From positions 1 to 10,926 of the forward strand of contig JBKBXU010000150.1 of assembly GCA_046313675.1 (NCBI GenBank): a DNA stretch of 10,926 bases, in the 5' to 3' direction. Below are positions 1 to 6,178 of the stretch, in pieces; position 1 is the first letter of the stretch; every line of letters starts with the position of its first letter. The notes under the pieces are model-generated. The model was not told the origin of the DNA. It was given only the letters and a program-made list of their open reading frames with translations, and ran no database searches. The position numbers were made by a program, and so were the translations under genes. The DNA is from JBKBXU01 sp046313675. GTDB lineage: Bacteria; Bacteroidota; Bacteroidia; Cytophagales; Cytophagaceae.

Positions 1-12
1 GGATCAACAGAT

Positions 13-19
13 AAGGAGG
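13..19 (+). promoter_or_regulatory. Strong ribosome binding site of gltD
   Basis: The sequence AAGGAGG sits 9 bases before the ATG at 29 and is a near-perfect anti-16S match. It is unusual here, because the other genes in the window have AT-rich leaders with no such motif. One reading frame runs open from base 1 to a TAA at 34-36, which would overlap gltD by 8 bases. It could be the tail of an upstream gltB, making this a translational-coupling site. The other two frames stop at 12-14 and 23-25, so the upstream gene's end cannot be fixed from this window. Confidence 0.7.
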
Positions 20-28
20 TATTAATTC

Positions 29-1501
29 ATGGGTAAACCAACCGGATTTCTTGAATTTGAAAGGAATCTCCCTAAAAAGAGAGACCCAAAAGAACGTGTT
101 AAAGATTATAAAGAGCTTTATTATCCTTTGGGGGAAGAAAATGTTAAAACACAGGCCAGTCGATGTATGGATTGTGGGGTGCCTTTCTGCCACAACGGTT
201 GTCCGTTAGGGAATAATATTCCTGAATTTAACGACGCTGTTTATGAAGGCAATTGGGAAGAGGCCATTCAGGTGTTATTGTCGACAAATAATTTTCCTGA
301 ATTTACCGGCAGAATATGTCCTGCTCCATGTGAGGCAGCATGTGTGCTTGGCATTAACAAGCCTCCTGTTACCATTGAAGAAATAGAAAAGAATATTATT
401 GAAACGGCCTTTTCAAAAGGTTTGATTACGCCACGTCTGCCTAAAAACAGAACGGAAAAGAAGGTGGCTGTCGTTGGTTCCGGTCCTGCCGGACTTGCTG
501 CAGCAGCACAACTTAACAGTGCCGGGCACTGGGTAACTGTCTTTGAAAGGGCTGATGAAATTGGTGGTCTTCTTCGTTATGGAATTCCTGATTTTAAACT
601 TGAAAAGTGGGTAATTGAAAGAAGGGTAAAACTAATGGAAGAAGAAGGTGTGGTATTCAAAACCAACGCCAATGTAGGGAAAAACATCAAAGTAAAACAA
701 CTAGTAAATGAGTTTGATGCCATAGTTCTTTGTGGAGGTTCTACCATTCCAAGAGATCTGCCCATTCCCGGAAGAAATCTTAAAGGCGTCCATTTTGCCA
801 TGGACTTCCTTACTCAGCAAAATCGCAGAGTAAGTGAAAAAGCCATAGAAACAGAAGATATATTGGCAACCGGAAAGAACGTAATTGTAATAGGTGGTGG
901 AGATACAGGAGCTGACTGTGTAGGAACATCAAACAGACATGGGGCTAAATCCATTATTCAGATTGAATTACTTCCCAAGCCTCCTTCTGAACGGAACGAT
1001 AGCATGCCTTGGCCTAACTGGCCCATGATACTGAGAACATCTACTTCCCATGAAGAAGGGTGTGAACGTCAGTGGTCTTTATATACAAAAGAATTTGTAG
1101 GCGATGAAAAGGGAAATCTGACAGGATTAAAAGTAGCCGAAATGGGCTGGAGCAAACCTGAACAAGGCAAAATGCCTAAATATCAGGAAATAGAGGGGAC
1201 AGAGAAAATTCTTCCATGTGAATTAGTTCTAATCGCTGTAGGCTTCTTACATCCGCAACATGAAGGTATGCTGAATGACCTTGGTCTTGAATACGACGAC
1301 AGAGGCAATGTAAAGGCTAATGAAGAATATCAATCAAGCATAGCAAAAATATTTGCTGCCGGTGATATGAGAAGAGGTCAGTCTCTGGTTGTATGGGCTA
1401 TATCCGAAGGTCGTGAAGCCGCCAGAAACGTGGACAAATTCCTTATGGGTGATACCAAACTTGAAGCAAGAGATGAATCACTGCTAAATATTGCAGGGTA
1501 A
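29..1501 (+). CDS. gltD: Glutamate synthase (NADPH) small subunit
   Basis: This is the beta subunit of glutamate synthase (490 aa). It oxidises NAD(P)H on FAD and passes electrons through iron-sulfur clusters to the large subunit GltB, which makes two glutamates from glutamine and 2-oxoglutarate in the cytoplasm. The N-terminal cysteine clusters are visible: C46, C49, C54, C58, and then C97, C101, C105. The FAD Rossmann motif GSGPAG is at 150-155, the NADPH-binding motif GGGDTG at 289-294, and the conserved C-terminal flavin segment around AAGD (443-446) with GQSLV just after. Length is normal for the family, and the ATG follows a strong Shine-Dalgarno. GltB would be expected directly upstream, outside the window. 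Homologous modules occur in other FAD/NAD oxidoreductases (for example the dihydropyrimidine dehydrogenase N-terminus), but this full domain order and length fit GltD. Confidence 0.95.
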   Translation: MGKPTGFLEFERNLPKKRDPKERVKDYKELYYPLGEENVKTQASRCMDCGVPFCHNGCPLGNNIPEFNDAVYEGNWEEAIQVLLSTNNFPEFTGRICPAPCEAACVLGINKPPVTIEEIEKNIIETAFSKGLITPRLPKNRTEKKVAVVGSGPAGLAAAAQLNSAGHWVTVFERADEIGGLLRYGIPDFKLEKWVIERRVKLMEEEGVVFKTNANVGKNIKVKQLVNEFDAIVLCGGSTIPRDLPIPGRNLKGVHFAMDFLTQQNRRVSEKAIETEDILATGKNVIVIGGGDTGADCVGTSNRHGAKSIIQIELLPKPPSERNDSMPWPNWPMILRTSTSHEEGCERQWSLYTKEFVGDEKGNLTGLKVAEMGWSKPEQGKMPKYQEIEGTEKILPCELVLIAVGFLHPQHEGMLNDLGLEYDDRGNVKANEEYQSSIAKIFAAGDMRRGQSLVVWAISEGREAARNVDKFLMGDTKLEARDESLLNIAG

Positions 1502-1521
1502 CCTATTGAACATCTGATTAA

Positions 1522-1547
1522 AAAGCCTGATAAAAATATCAGGCTTT
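1522..1547 (+). terminator. Intrinsic terminator hairpin after gltD
   Basis: An 11-bp perfect stem (1522-1532 with 1537-1547, core GCCTGAT/ATCAGGC) closes on a four-A loop, about 20 bases after the gltD stop. The T-rich tail is TTTATTTATTTT. It should end gltD transcription. Confidence 0.8.
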
Positions 1548-1557
1548 ATTTATTTTA

Positions 1558-1594
1558 AAGACAAAAAGCCGGCAATTTGCCGGCTTTTTGTCTT
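1558..1594. terminator. Second, symmetric (bidirectional) terminator
   Basis: A very strong stem pairs 1558-1573 with 1579-1594 (core AAAAAGCCGGC/GCCGGCTTTTT), and its few loop bases are themselves near-palindromic. A-runs on the left and T-runs on the right are symmetric, so it can terminate in both directions. It backs up the gltD terminator on the plus strand and ends the minus-strand lipoprotein gene whose stop is at 1615. Confidence 0.85.
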
Positions 1595-1614
1595 CTTTTG
1601 GGTTAAAAATAAGC

Positions 1615-1785
1615 TTATTCAGCAATTAGAGAATCGGCTTTAACCTCAGTAGCGGTAGAATCAACTTCAACAACTTCCGGAGTAGATACTTCAACCTTAG
1701 CTTCTGCCTCGGTTGCCGTTTCAGCTTCACAAGATGTAAGAGAGATCACACCAGCAAGCAATACAAATGCAAATACATTTTTCAT
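1615..1785 (-). CDS. Small acidic lipoprotein of unknown function
   Basis: This 56-residue open frame starts at ATG 1785 and ends with TAA at 1615. The N-terminus is a lipoprotein signal: K2, a hydrophobic stretch from about 4 to 17, and the lipobox L-T-S-C with the modifiable cysteine at 19. The mature part of about 37 residues is made almost entirely of Glu, Ala, Val, Thr, Ser and Asp, with no aromatic residues, so it looks like an acidic, low-complexity, probably disordered tail on a membrane-anchored cysteine. It has a Bacteroidota-type promoter (1822-1851) and a strong terminator at 1558-1594, so it forms a complete single-gene unit. It resembles the small lipoproteins common in Bacteroidota, but I do not recognise a named family. 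The signal and transcription signals make a real gene likely; the function is unknown. Confidence 0.7.
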   Translation of the reverse strand: MKNVFAFVLLAGVISLTSCEAETATEAEAKVEVSTPEVVEVDSTATEVKADSLIAE

Positions 1786-2062
1786 TTTCTTAGTAAGTGG
1801 GTTTTTAATATTAAAGAGAGATAAAGGTAGTACAAATAATTTCTATCACAACAATTTTCAAAATATAAATTTTGATAGATTTATCAAAACACCAAAACTA
1901 TAATTATACTAATTTAAAATATAAATTAATTCTCACAAAAAAAACCATATTGAGTTCCAAATTAACATATTTTTAAACAAACTACTCAGCTAAAAAATTT
2001 AAAAACTTGTAGTATTTTAATATTACAAAACCTAAAATCTTATAATAATTTTATGTTTTTAT
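1786..2062. other. AT-rich intergenic stretch
   Basis: I see no gene here. Apart from the promoter at 1822-1851, it holds a perfect 8-bp inverted repeat TTTTGATA-GATT-TATCAAAA (1870-1889), about 20 bp upstream of that promoter's TTG box. It also holds an AT-only imperfect hairpin at 2007-2028 (TTGTAGTATT/AATATTACAA). On the minus strand the latter is followed by a T-run, so it could be a weak terminator for the remnant ending at 2063. Confidence 0.4.
1822..1851 (-). promoter_or_regulatory. Bacteroidota-type promoter of the small lipoprotein
   Basis: Read on the minus strand, TTG (1851-1849) is followed after exactly 19 bases by TACCTTTA (1829-1822). This matches the phylum consensus TTG-N19-TAnnTTTG except for the last base. 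Transcription would start near 1815, giving a leader of about 30 bases. Confidence 0.5.
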
Positions 2063-2281
2063 TTATGACAGCCTATTTTTAAGCTTATAGTATTCTCCAT
2101 AGGCTTGTTTGCTATAAACCTCATGACGTAAAAACCTGAAAATGATCTTTCTGCGAAATATGCCAATTATGAAATCTCTAACCCAGATGAAGATCAAGTT
2201 AATATTATTCTCCCGGGGAGTAACCAAACCTTTCTCTGAAAATTTAAAGCTCCCGTGGCAAAATTTGCTTCGGAGTTTCTT
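2063..2281 (-). pseudogene. Coding-like gene remnant without a start codon
   Basis: On the minus strand a frame stays open for 72 codons between a TAA at 2284-2282 and a TAA at 2065-2063. It reads like real protein: a segment HGSFKFSEKGLVTPRENN, then a hydrophobic stretch around NLIFIWVRDFIIGIF, then a basic and aromatic tail ending YYKLKNRLS. Codon choice is varied, unlike random AT-rich DNA. There is no ATG; the only usual start is a TTG at codon 20, which would cut through the best-looking segment. The simplest reading is the 3' end of a larger gene whose 5' part was deleted, possibly when the Dabb gene region was rearranged. The mix of a hydrophobic patch and basic tail would suit the C-terminus of a membrane-associated enzyme such as a glycosyltransferase, but that is a guess. 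I do not recognise the family. Confidence 0.45.
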
Positions 2282-2331
2282 TTATAAGAAAAAAATTAGT
2301 TAAGTTGTGCGTTAAAATAACTACTACTGTA

Positions 2332-2634
2332 ATGCTAAAACACATAGTCTGCTGGAGAATCAAAGATTTATCCGGAGGAGTTCCAAAAAAAGAAGCCTTG
2401 CTAATGATGAAACAAAAGCTTGATGAATTGCCGGAACGAATTTCTGAGATAATTGAATTTGAAGTAGGCATAAATATCAATCCTTCAGAGGCTGCTTATG
2501 ATATTTCGCTATATTCTTCGTTTAAAGACGAGGAAGCACTTGAAGCTTATCAACAGCATCCAGCGCATCAGGAGGTCGGAAAGTTTATTAAAGAAATAGC
2601 AAGCCAGCGTGCCGTTGTAGACTATCTGGTTTAA
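2332..2634 (+). CDS. Dabb (stress-responsive A/B barrel) domain protein
   Basis: This 100-residue protein is a single Dabb domain, a small dimeric alpha-beta barrel of the ferredoxin-like superfamily. It opens with the typical MLKHIVCWRIKD strand and a conserved early histidine (H4). The usual middle segment follows (LYSSFKDEEALEAYQQHPAHQE), then an F-I-K helix and the closing strand AVVDYLV. The frame extends upstream to a TTG at 2305, but that adds nine residues with no family counterpart, so I chose the ATG at 2332. No Shine-Dalgarno is visible. Family members range from plant stress proteins to polyketide cyclases such as olivetolic acid cyclase. Most bacterial ones, including this one, have no proven substrate. 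The gene stands alone between two non-coding stretches. Confidence 0.85.
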   Translation: MLKHIVCWRIKDLSGGVPKKEALLMMKQKLDELPERISEIIEFEVGININPSEAAYDISLYSSFKDEEALEAYQQHPAHQEVGKFIKEIASQRAVVDYLV

Positions 2635-2741
2635 CCCATGGCAAATGTAAAACTCATTTTTTATTAATATAAAAGCCGATTTTTTCTTCGCCAGAGTACA
2701 TGGATGAAAAAACTGTATAATTTACAGGCTTCGCAACCGGC

Positions 2742-2771
2742 TTGACAGTAGCTTTTAAATGTTAATAATAT
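2742..2771 (+). promoter_or_regulatory. Possible promoter of the ceramidase-like gene
   Basis: TTGACA (2742-2747) and TAATAT (2766-2771) are separated by 18 bases, resembling a classical sigma-70 promoter about 65 bases before the TTG start at 2836. The phylum's own TAnnTTTG box is not evident here, and AT-rich DNA gives such matches easily. Confidence 0.25.
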
Positions 2772-2835
2772 GATAATTTAAGCTCCTTAGCGTTATCCTA
2801 ATAAAGGAAAAGCTCAGATATTCTTCCACAACAAT

Positions 2836-4200
2836 TTGAAGTTAAGAAATAAGCAGTTGAAAGCATTAAAAAAAATATTGTATGGGCTCCTGACGCTCAC
2901 GCTCCTACTGTTCATTCTGCTTATATTTTCGATAGACAGGATTGATCGCAACCATTACAGGGAGTCTGGTTTTTATCAGGAAATGCTCAGCAAAATCAAT
3001 AGTCTGGAGAAGGTTTCCCTGACGGAAGGAAGGTTGCATGCCGGGTGGAGCAAGCAGCACATACTCCCTGAAAAGCCAATGCGCATTGCCGGCTATGGTA
3101 TAAGAAAGGAATTTGAGCATGTCCATGACACCGTTTGGGCAAGAGCTGTTGTGCTGAATAATGGCAAATCAAAATCTGCCATTATTAGCCTGGAATTGCT
3201 GATTTTCCCTCCTATTGTCGCAAAGCTGGTAAGAAAAGAATTATTAAAGGAAGGCTATTCCGTTGATAACCTATACTTCTCCGCAACGCATACGCATAAT
3301 TCCATTGGGGGATGGGCTGATGGCCTTGCCGGCTGGATAATTACTGGGAAATACGATCCTTCTTATGTTGCTCATCTTGTCAACCAAATAACCACAGCAG
3401 TAAAAGGTGCGGAACTGGCCCTAGAACCGGCAAGCCTGGCATTTCAGCGTTATTTTGCACCGGAATTGGTCACTAACAGGCTGGTAGGGGATAAGGGGAC
3501 TACTGATCCGTATATCCGTTTGATAAATATACAAACCTCATCAAACAAGGTTGCTGTTATTACAACATTTTCAGCACATGCCATATGTCTTAGCCCCAAC
3601 GAACATTCTGTTTCCGGAGATTATCCGGGACGATTGGTTTCCATCCTTGAGCAACAGGGGAAGATTGATTTCGCCATCTTCTGTGCAGGTGCAGTTGGGA
3701 GCCATGCCCCGGCATTGCTTTACAAAGAAAATTTTGCTTATGCGGATAGCATGGCAAGTGCCATGTTTAATCATATAGCCACAGAAAGCACCCCGTTTGC
3801 TTACACTGATAGCGTGGTATTGCATTCCTGCAATGTACCACTATTACTACGAGAACCTCAGTTCAAAGTGCATCAAAATTATCGGCTGAAACCATGGATA
3901 TTCAATTGGCTGTTTAAGCCTGAAGGAGCCAGCATCCAAATCCTTAGAATAGGGAATAATGTCTTAGTCGGAACCCCTTGTGATTTTTCGGGAGAACTGG
4001 TTAAGCCCATCGAAGAACATTATAAAAAGAAAGGACTGAATTTGATCATTACCTCTTTTAACGGAGACTATATAGGCTATATAACAAAAGACGAATATTA
4101 TGACCTAAACAAATCAGAGACATTTGAAATGAATTGGTTTGGGCCCCATAACGGAGAATATTTATCAGAAGTAATTATGAAACTTGCAGATAAACTATAA
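2836..4200 (+). CDS. Membrane-anchored neutral/alkaline ceramidase-like hydrolase
   Basis: The protein (454 aa) has a basic N-terminus, one membrane segment at about 15-33, and then a domain of the neutral/alkaline ceramidase N-terminal type. That family cleaves the N-acyl bond of ceramide with a zinc site and a serine. Visible landmarks are the THTH zinc motif (151-154, in FSATHTHNSIGG), a second histidine at 248 (FSAHAI), the AGAVGSHAP segment with S289 at the expected nucleophile position, GTPCDFSGEL (379-388, with Asp383 where family members often have Glu), and GDYIGYIT with Y412. It is much shorter than classical neutral ceramidases of about 650 residues and lacks their C-terminal domain, as do many Bacteroidota homologues. 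The start is a TTG at 2836; the frame is closed by a TAG at 2788-2790 and no ATG fits before the membrane helix. The single N-terminal helix suggests a periplasm-facing enzyme. True ceramide hydrolysis is unproven; another amide or lipid substrate is possible. Confidence 0.8.
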   Translation: MKLRNKQLKALKKILYGLLTLTLLLFILLIFSIDRIDRNHYRESGFYQEMLSKINSLEKVSLTEGRLHAGWSKQHILPEKPMRIAGYGIRKEFEHVHDTVWARAVVLNNGKSKSAIISLELLIFPPIVAKLVRKELLKEGYSVDNLYFSATHTHNSIGGWADGLAGWIITGKYDPSYVAHLVNQITTAVKGAELALEPASLAFQRYFAPELVTNRLVGDKGTTDPYIRLINIQTSSNKVAVITTFSAHAICLSPNEHSVSGDYPGRLVSILEQQGKIDFAIFCAGAVGSHAPALLYKENFAYADSMASAMFNHIATESTPFAYTDSVVLHSCNVPLLLREPQFKVHQNYRLKPWIFNWLFKPEGASIQILRIGNNVLVGTPCDFSGELVKPIEEHYKKKGLNLIITSFNGDYIGYITKDEYYDLNKSETFEMNWFGPHNGEYLSEVIMKLADKL

Positions 4201-4253
4201 ACATTTTAACTAATACCCTTTTTAGCAGTTATTATTAAATATTTCTAATTTTT

Positions 4254-5084
4254 ATGCGCATCAGAACCATTCTTTTTCCAACCGATTTTTCCGATAATGC
4301 AATAAATGCATTACAATATGTCACTCAACTGGCAAAAAAATTTAATTCCGCTATAGTTCTTTTTCATTCATTTCATATGCCGGTGATCAAAACTGATGTA
4401 CCTATTGAAATTATGGAGAAAGAAATGAATGAAATGGAAAAACTGGCCAAAGAAAAACTGGCCAAATTAGCTGATCAAATAAAAAAGCAAGCCAATAATC
4501 TGGATACTATAAATATAGTCAGAAGAGGTTTCACTGTTGAAAACATCCTTAACATACTCGAAGAGGAGCACATAGACCTGGTGGTGATGGGGACAAAAGG
4601 AGCAGGGGGTATAAAAGAAGTCATTATGGGCAGCAATACGGCTGACGTTATCGAACGTGCCTCCTGCCCTGTCCTGGCTGTGCCGGAACAAGCACAATAC
4701 AATGGCTTGAAAAAAATCATTTATGCAGTAGACCATAACCACATTGACTGTGATTCCATTGAAGTTATTGTCAGGATCGCACAAGTCTTTGAGGCAGAAC
4801 TTCGCCTGCTTAGCATTTCAAAGGATGACGAAACGGAAAAATTAAAACAACAACTTAAAAATGAGATTCTAAAAAAAATAAACTATCCACAAACCTTCTT
4901 ACATATCATAGATTCTGATAAAGTGTTGGATGGAATTAATGAGTTTGCTGAAAAAGAACAAATAGACCTCCTCGTTATGGCCACCCGCAAACGTCATCTT
5001 ATAGAAAAAATGTTTAAAGTAAGTCTTACGCGGAAAATGGCATTTCACGGAAAACTTCCACTATTGGCATTTCATCAAGAATAA
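4254..5084 (+). CDS. Tandem universal stress protein (UspA family)
   Basis: This cytoplasmic protein (276 aa) holds two universal-stress domains in tandem, about 1-144 and 152-275. The first opens with the family strand RTILFPTDFS and carries the nucleotide-binding signature G113-x2-G116-x9-G126-S127, followed by SCPVLAVP, so it probably binds ATP. The second begins KKIIYAVD and keeps the DLLVMATRK strand, but the glycine signature is lost (ATRKRHLIEKMFKVSLTRK), so it probably does not bind nucleotide. The ATG at 4254 follows the ceramidase-like gene by 53 bases in the same direction and has no Shine-Dalgarno. A near-match to the -7 box, TAATTTTT, directly abuts the start. Its end is only 7 bases from the convergent gene's end, with no clear terminator between. 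Such proteins usually respond to starvation, redox or stress conditions; the specific role here cannot be read from the sequence. Confidence 0.9.
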   Translation: MRIRTILFPTDFSDNAINALQYVTQLAKKFNSAIVLFHSFHMPVIKTDVPIEIMEKEMNEMEKLAKEKLAKLADQIKKQANNLDTINIVRRGFTVENILNILEEEHIDLVVMGTKGAGGIKEVIMGSNTADVIERASCPVLAVPEQAQYNGLKKIIYAVDHNHIDCDSIEVIVRIAQVFEAELRLLSISKDDETEKLKQQLKNEILKKINYPQTFLHIIDSDKVLDGINEFAEKEQIDLLVMATRKRHLIEKMFKVSLTRKMAFHGKLPLLAFHQE

Positions 5085-5091
5085 TCTCAAA

Positions 5092-6030
5092 CTATTGAAC
5101 GACTTCTCTGACAAAATCCACCAGAGAAGCAGATCCCAATTCAGAGTTCACATTATCAGGAAGTTTTCTGACAAACCATTTTACCTGCCAATCCAAAGAA
5201 GCATTTGGATCAAGGCCTGTATACTTTCCTTGCTGTTCAATCTCCTGATAAGTTTTTCCCCCATTAATGTAAATTTCGATTTCTGCTTCTGAGGGAGCAA
5301 AATCTGCTACCTGAATATCCTTATATGTCTTTATAAAAACCAATCCATCTCTGGCATGGGCAATCCATCCTTCTTTACCGTCTGCAAATAATTTCTTATC
5401 TCCTGTAAAAGCTTCCGCATCGTAGTTATACCAAATTATTCCAGAAACATTTGAAACAAGATTTTTCATATCTCCCCAAAGTGTATCTCCCGCTGGGAAA
5501 AATGTAATACCTCCTGAAGGAACTCTTGTTATCTCCCATGCTGCAACATTCTGTAAGGCTGTATGAGTGTTTTTTATGGAATAACCTATGTTATAATAAT
5601 CCCTGGTAGTATTGGCAGATAGTGACTTACCGAACTGATAGTTGGTCTTAACAGAATCCCGAGCACTCAGTAAAACAAGACTATGGCCTTCAACGATGCC
5701 GATGTAAGGGTGTCTGTCTAAAATGGGAGGCGGCGGCCAATTCCATTGACTCTGAGGACTTGGCCAAAATGTAGATCCCCAATTGGTAGGATTTACAGCC
5801 TTAGAAGAAAGTAGTTCTATTCCATTAAACTTAAAGCTGGAAATCCTGCCTCCCTGATCCTTATCAACTAATAATTCAGAAACAGAGGATTTTAAGGAAA
5901 ATACGCCATTTCCCATGTCTTCGGGCACAGCAAATGAATCATGAGTATCAGGTTCATCAATTTCCTTTTTTTTACATGAACCTATTGCTATAGTCACACA
6001 TAAAATGATGATCAGAGATTTTTTTACCAT
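5092..6030 (-). CDS. DUF4380-type lipoprotein, galactose-mutarotase-like fold
   Basis: The 312-residue protein begins with a lipoprotein signal (basic KK at 3-4, hydrophobic core at 5-17, lipobox I-G-S-C with the cysteine at 19) and a polar KKKEIDEP linker, so it is membrane-anchored. The body resembles DUF4380 proteins, which share the beta-sandwich fold of aldose epimerases. Landmarks are DQGGRISSFKFNG (58-70), GSTFWPSPQSQWNWPPPP (85-102), WEITRVPSGG (165-174), and the closing EIEIYINGGKTYQEIEQQG run (250-268) with its LDWQVKW strand (279-285). A carbohydrate-related role is suggested by fold only; no substrate is known. The frame could begin at a TTG 21 bases earlier, but that TTG is part of the perfect -7 box TATATTTG (6056-6049). 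The ATG at 6030 is therefore the better start and gives a normal signal peptide. The gene is divergent from the SulP gene and convergent with the stress protein. Confidence 0.8.
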   Translation of the reverse strand: MVKKSLIIILCVTIAIGSCKKKEIDEPDTHDSFAVPEDMGNGVFSLKSSVSELLVDKDQGGRISSFKFNGIELLSSKAVNPTNWGSTFWPSPQSQWNWPPPPILDRHPYIGIVEGHSLVLLSARDSVKTNYQFGKSLSANTTRDYYNIGYSIKNTHTALQNVAAWEITRVPSGGITFFPAGDTLWGDMKNLVSNVSGIIWYNYDAEAFTGDKKLFADGKEGWIAHARDGLVFIKTYKDIQVADFAPSEAEIEIYINGGKTYQEIEQQGKYTGLDPNASLDWQVKWFVRKLPDNVNSELGSASLVDFVREVVQ

Positions 6031-6048
6031 ATAAAAATAGATATATGA

Positions 6049-6056
6049 CAAATATA
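6049..6056 (-). promoter_or_regulatory. -7 promoter box of the DUF4380 lipoprotein gene
   Basis: On the minus strand, TATATTTG is a perfect match to the Bacteroidota box TAnnTTTG, 18 bases before the ATG at 6030. No clear TTG box lies 17-23 bases further upstream. Initiation here would give a leader of roughly a dozen bases and rules out the alternative upstream TTG start. Confidence 0.5.
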
Positions 6057-6118
6057 AACGTTTAAGGTTTAGAAGATACTTTTACATTTCTAAAAATTTA
6101 ATGTTGCTTTAATCCCTC

Positions 6119-6138
6119 CTACAGAATCTCTACAGAAT
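6119..6138. repeat. 9-bp direct repeat, one helical turn apart
   Basis: CTACAGAAT occurs twice, at 6119-6127 and 6130-6138, in the 148-base divergent region between the DUF4380 lipoprotein and the SulP gene. The 11-bp period places both copies on the same DNA face, 40-60 bases before the SulP start. That suits a regulator-binding site, but no regulator is identifiable. Confidence 0.35.
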
Positions 6139-6178
6139 TCACCGCTAATTTAGCTTGAGAAATTGGAAATGACCGCTT

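Noticed and set aside
2305..2331. Upstream TTG extension of the Dabb protein
   Set aside because: It adds nine residues with no counterpart in the family. The ATG at 2332 gives the standard N-terminus.
2673..2743. AAGCCG/CGGCTT pair as a structured RNA or riboswitch
   Set aside because: It is only six bases per arm across about 60 bases, with no conserved fold that I recognise.
4467..4784. Minus-strand open frames opposite the stress protein and similar antisense frames elsewhere
   Set aside because: They are shadows of clear genes, with protein-unlike composition and no start signals.
5103..5129. Inverted repeat CTTCTCTG/CAGAGAAG as a terminator for the stress protein
   Set aside because: It has an 11-base loop and no T-run, and lies within the end of the opposing coding sequence.
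6031..6051. Upstream TTG extension of the DUF4380 lipoprotein
   Set aside because: The TTG lies inside the perfect -7 box and would add residues ahead of an already complete signal peptide.
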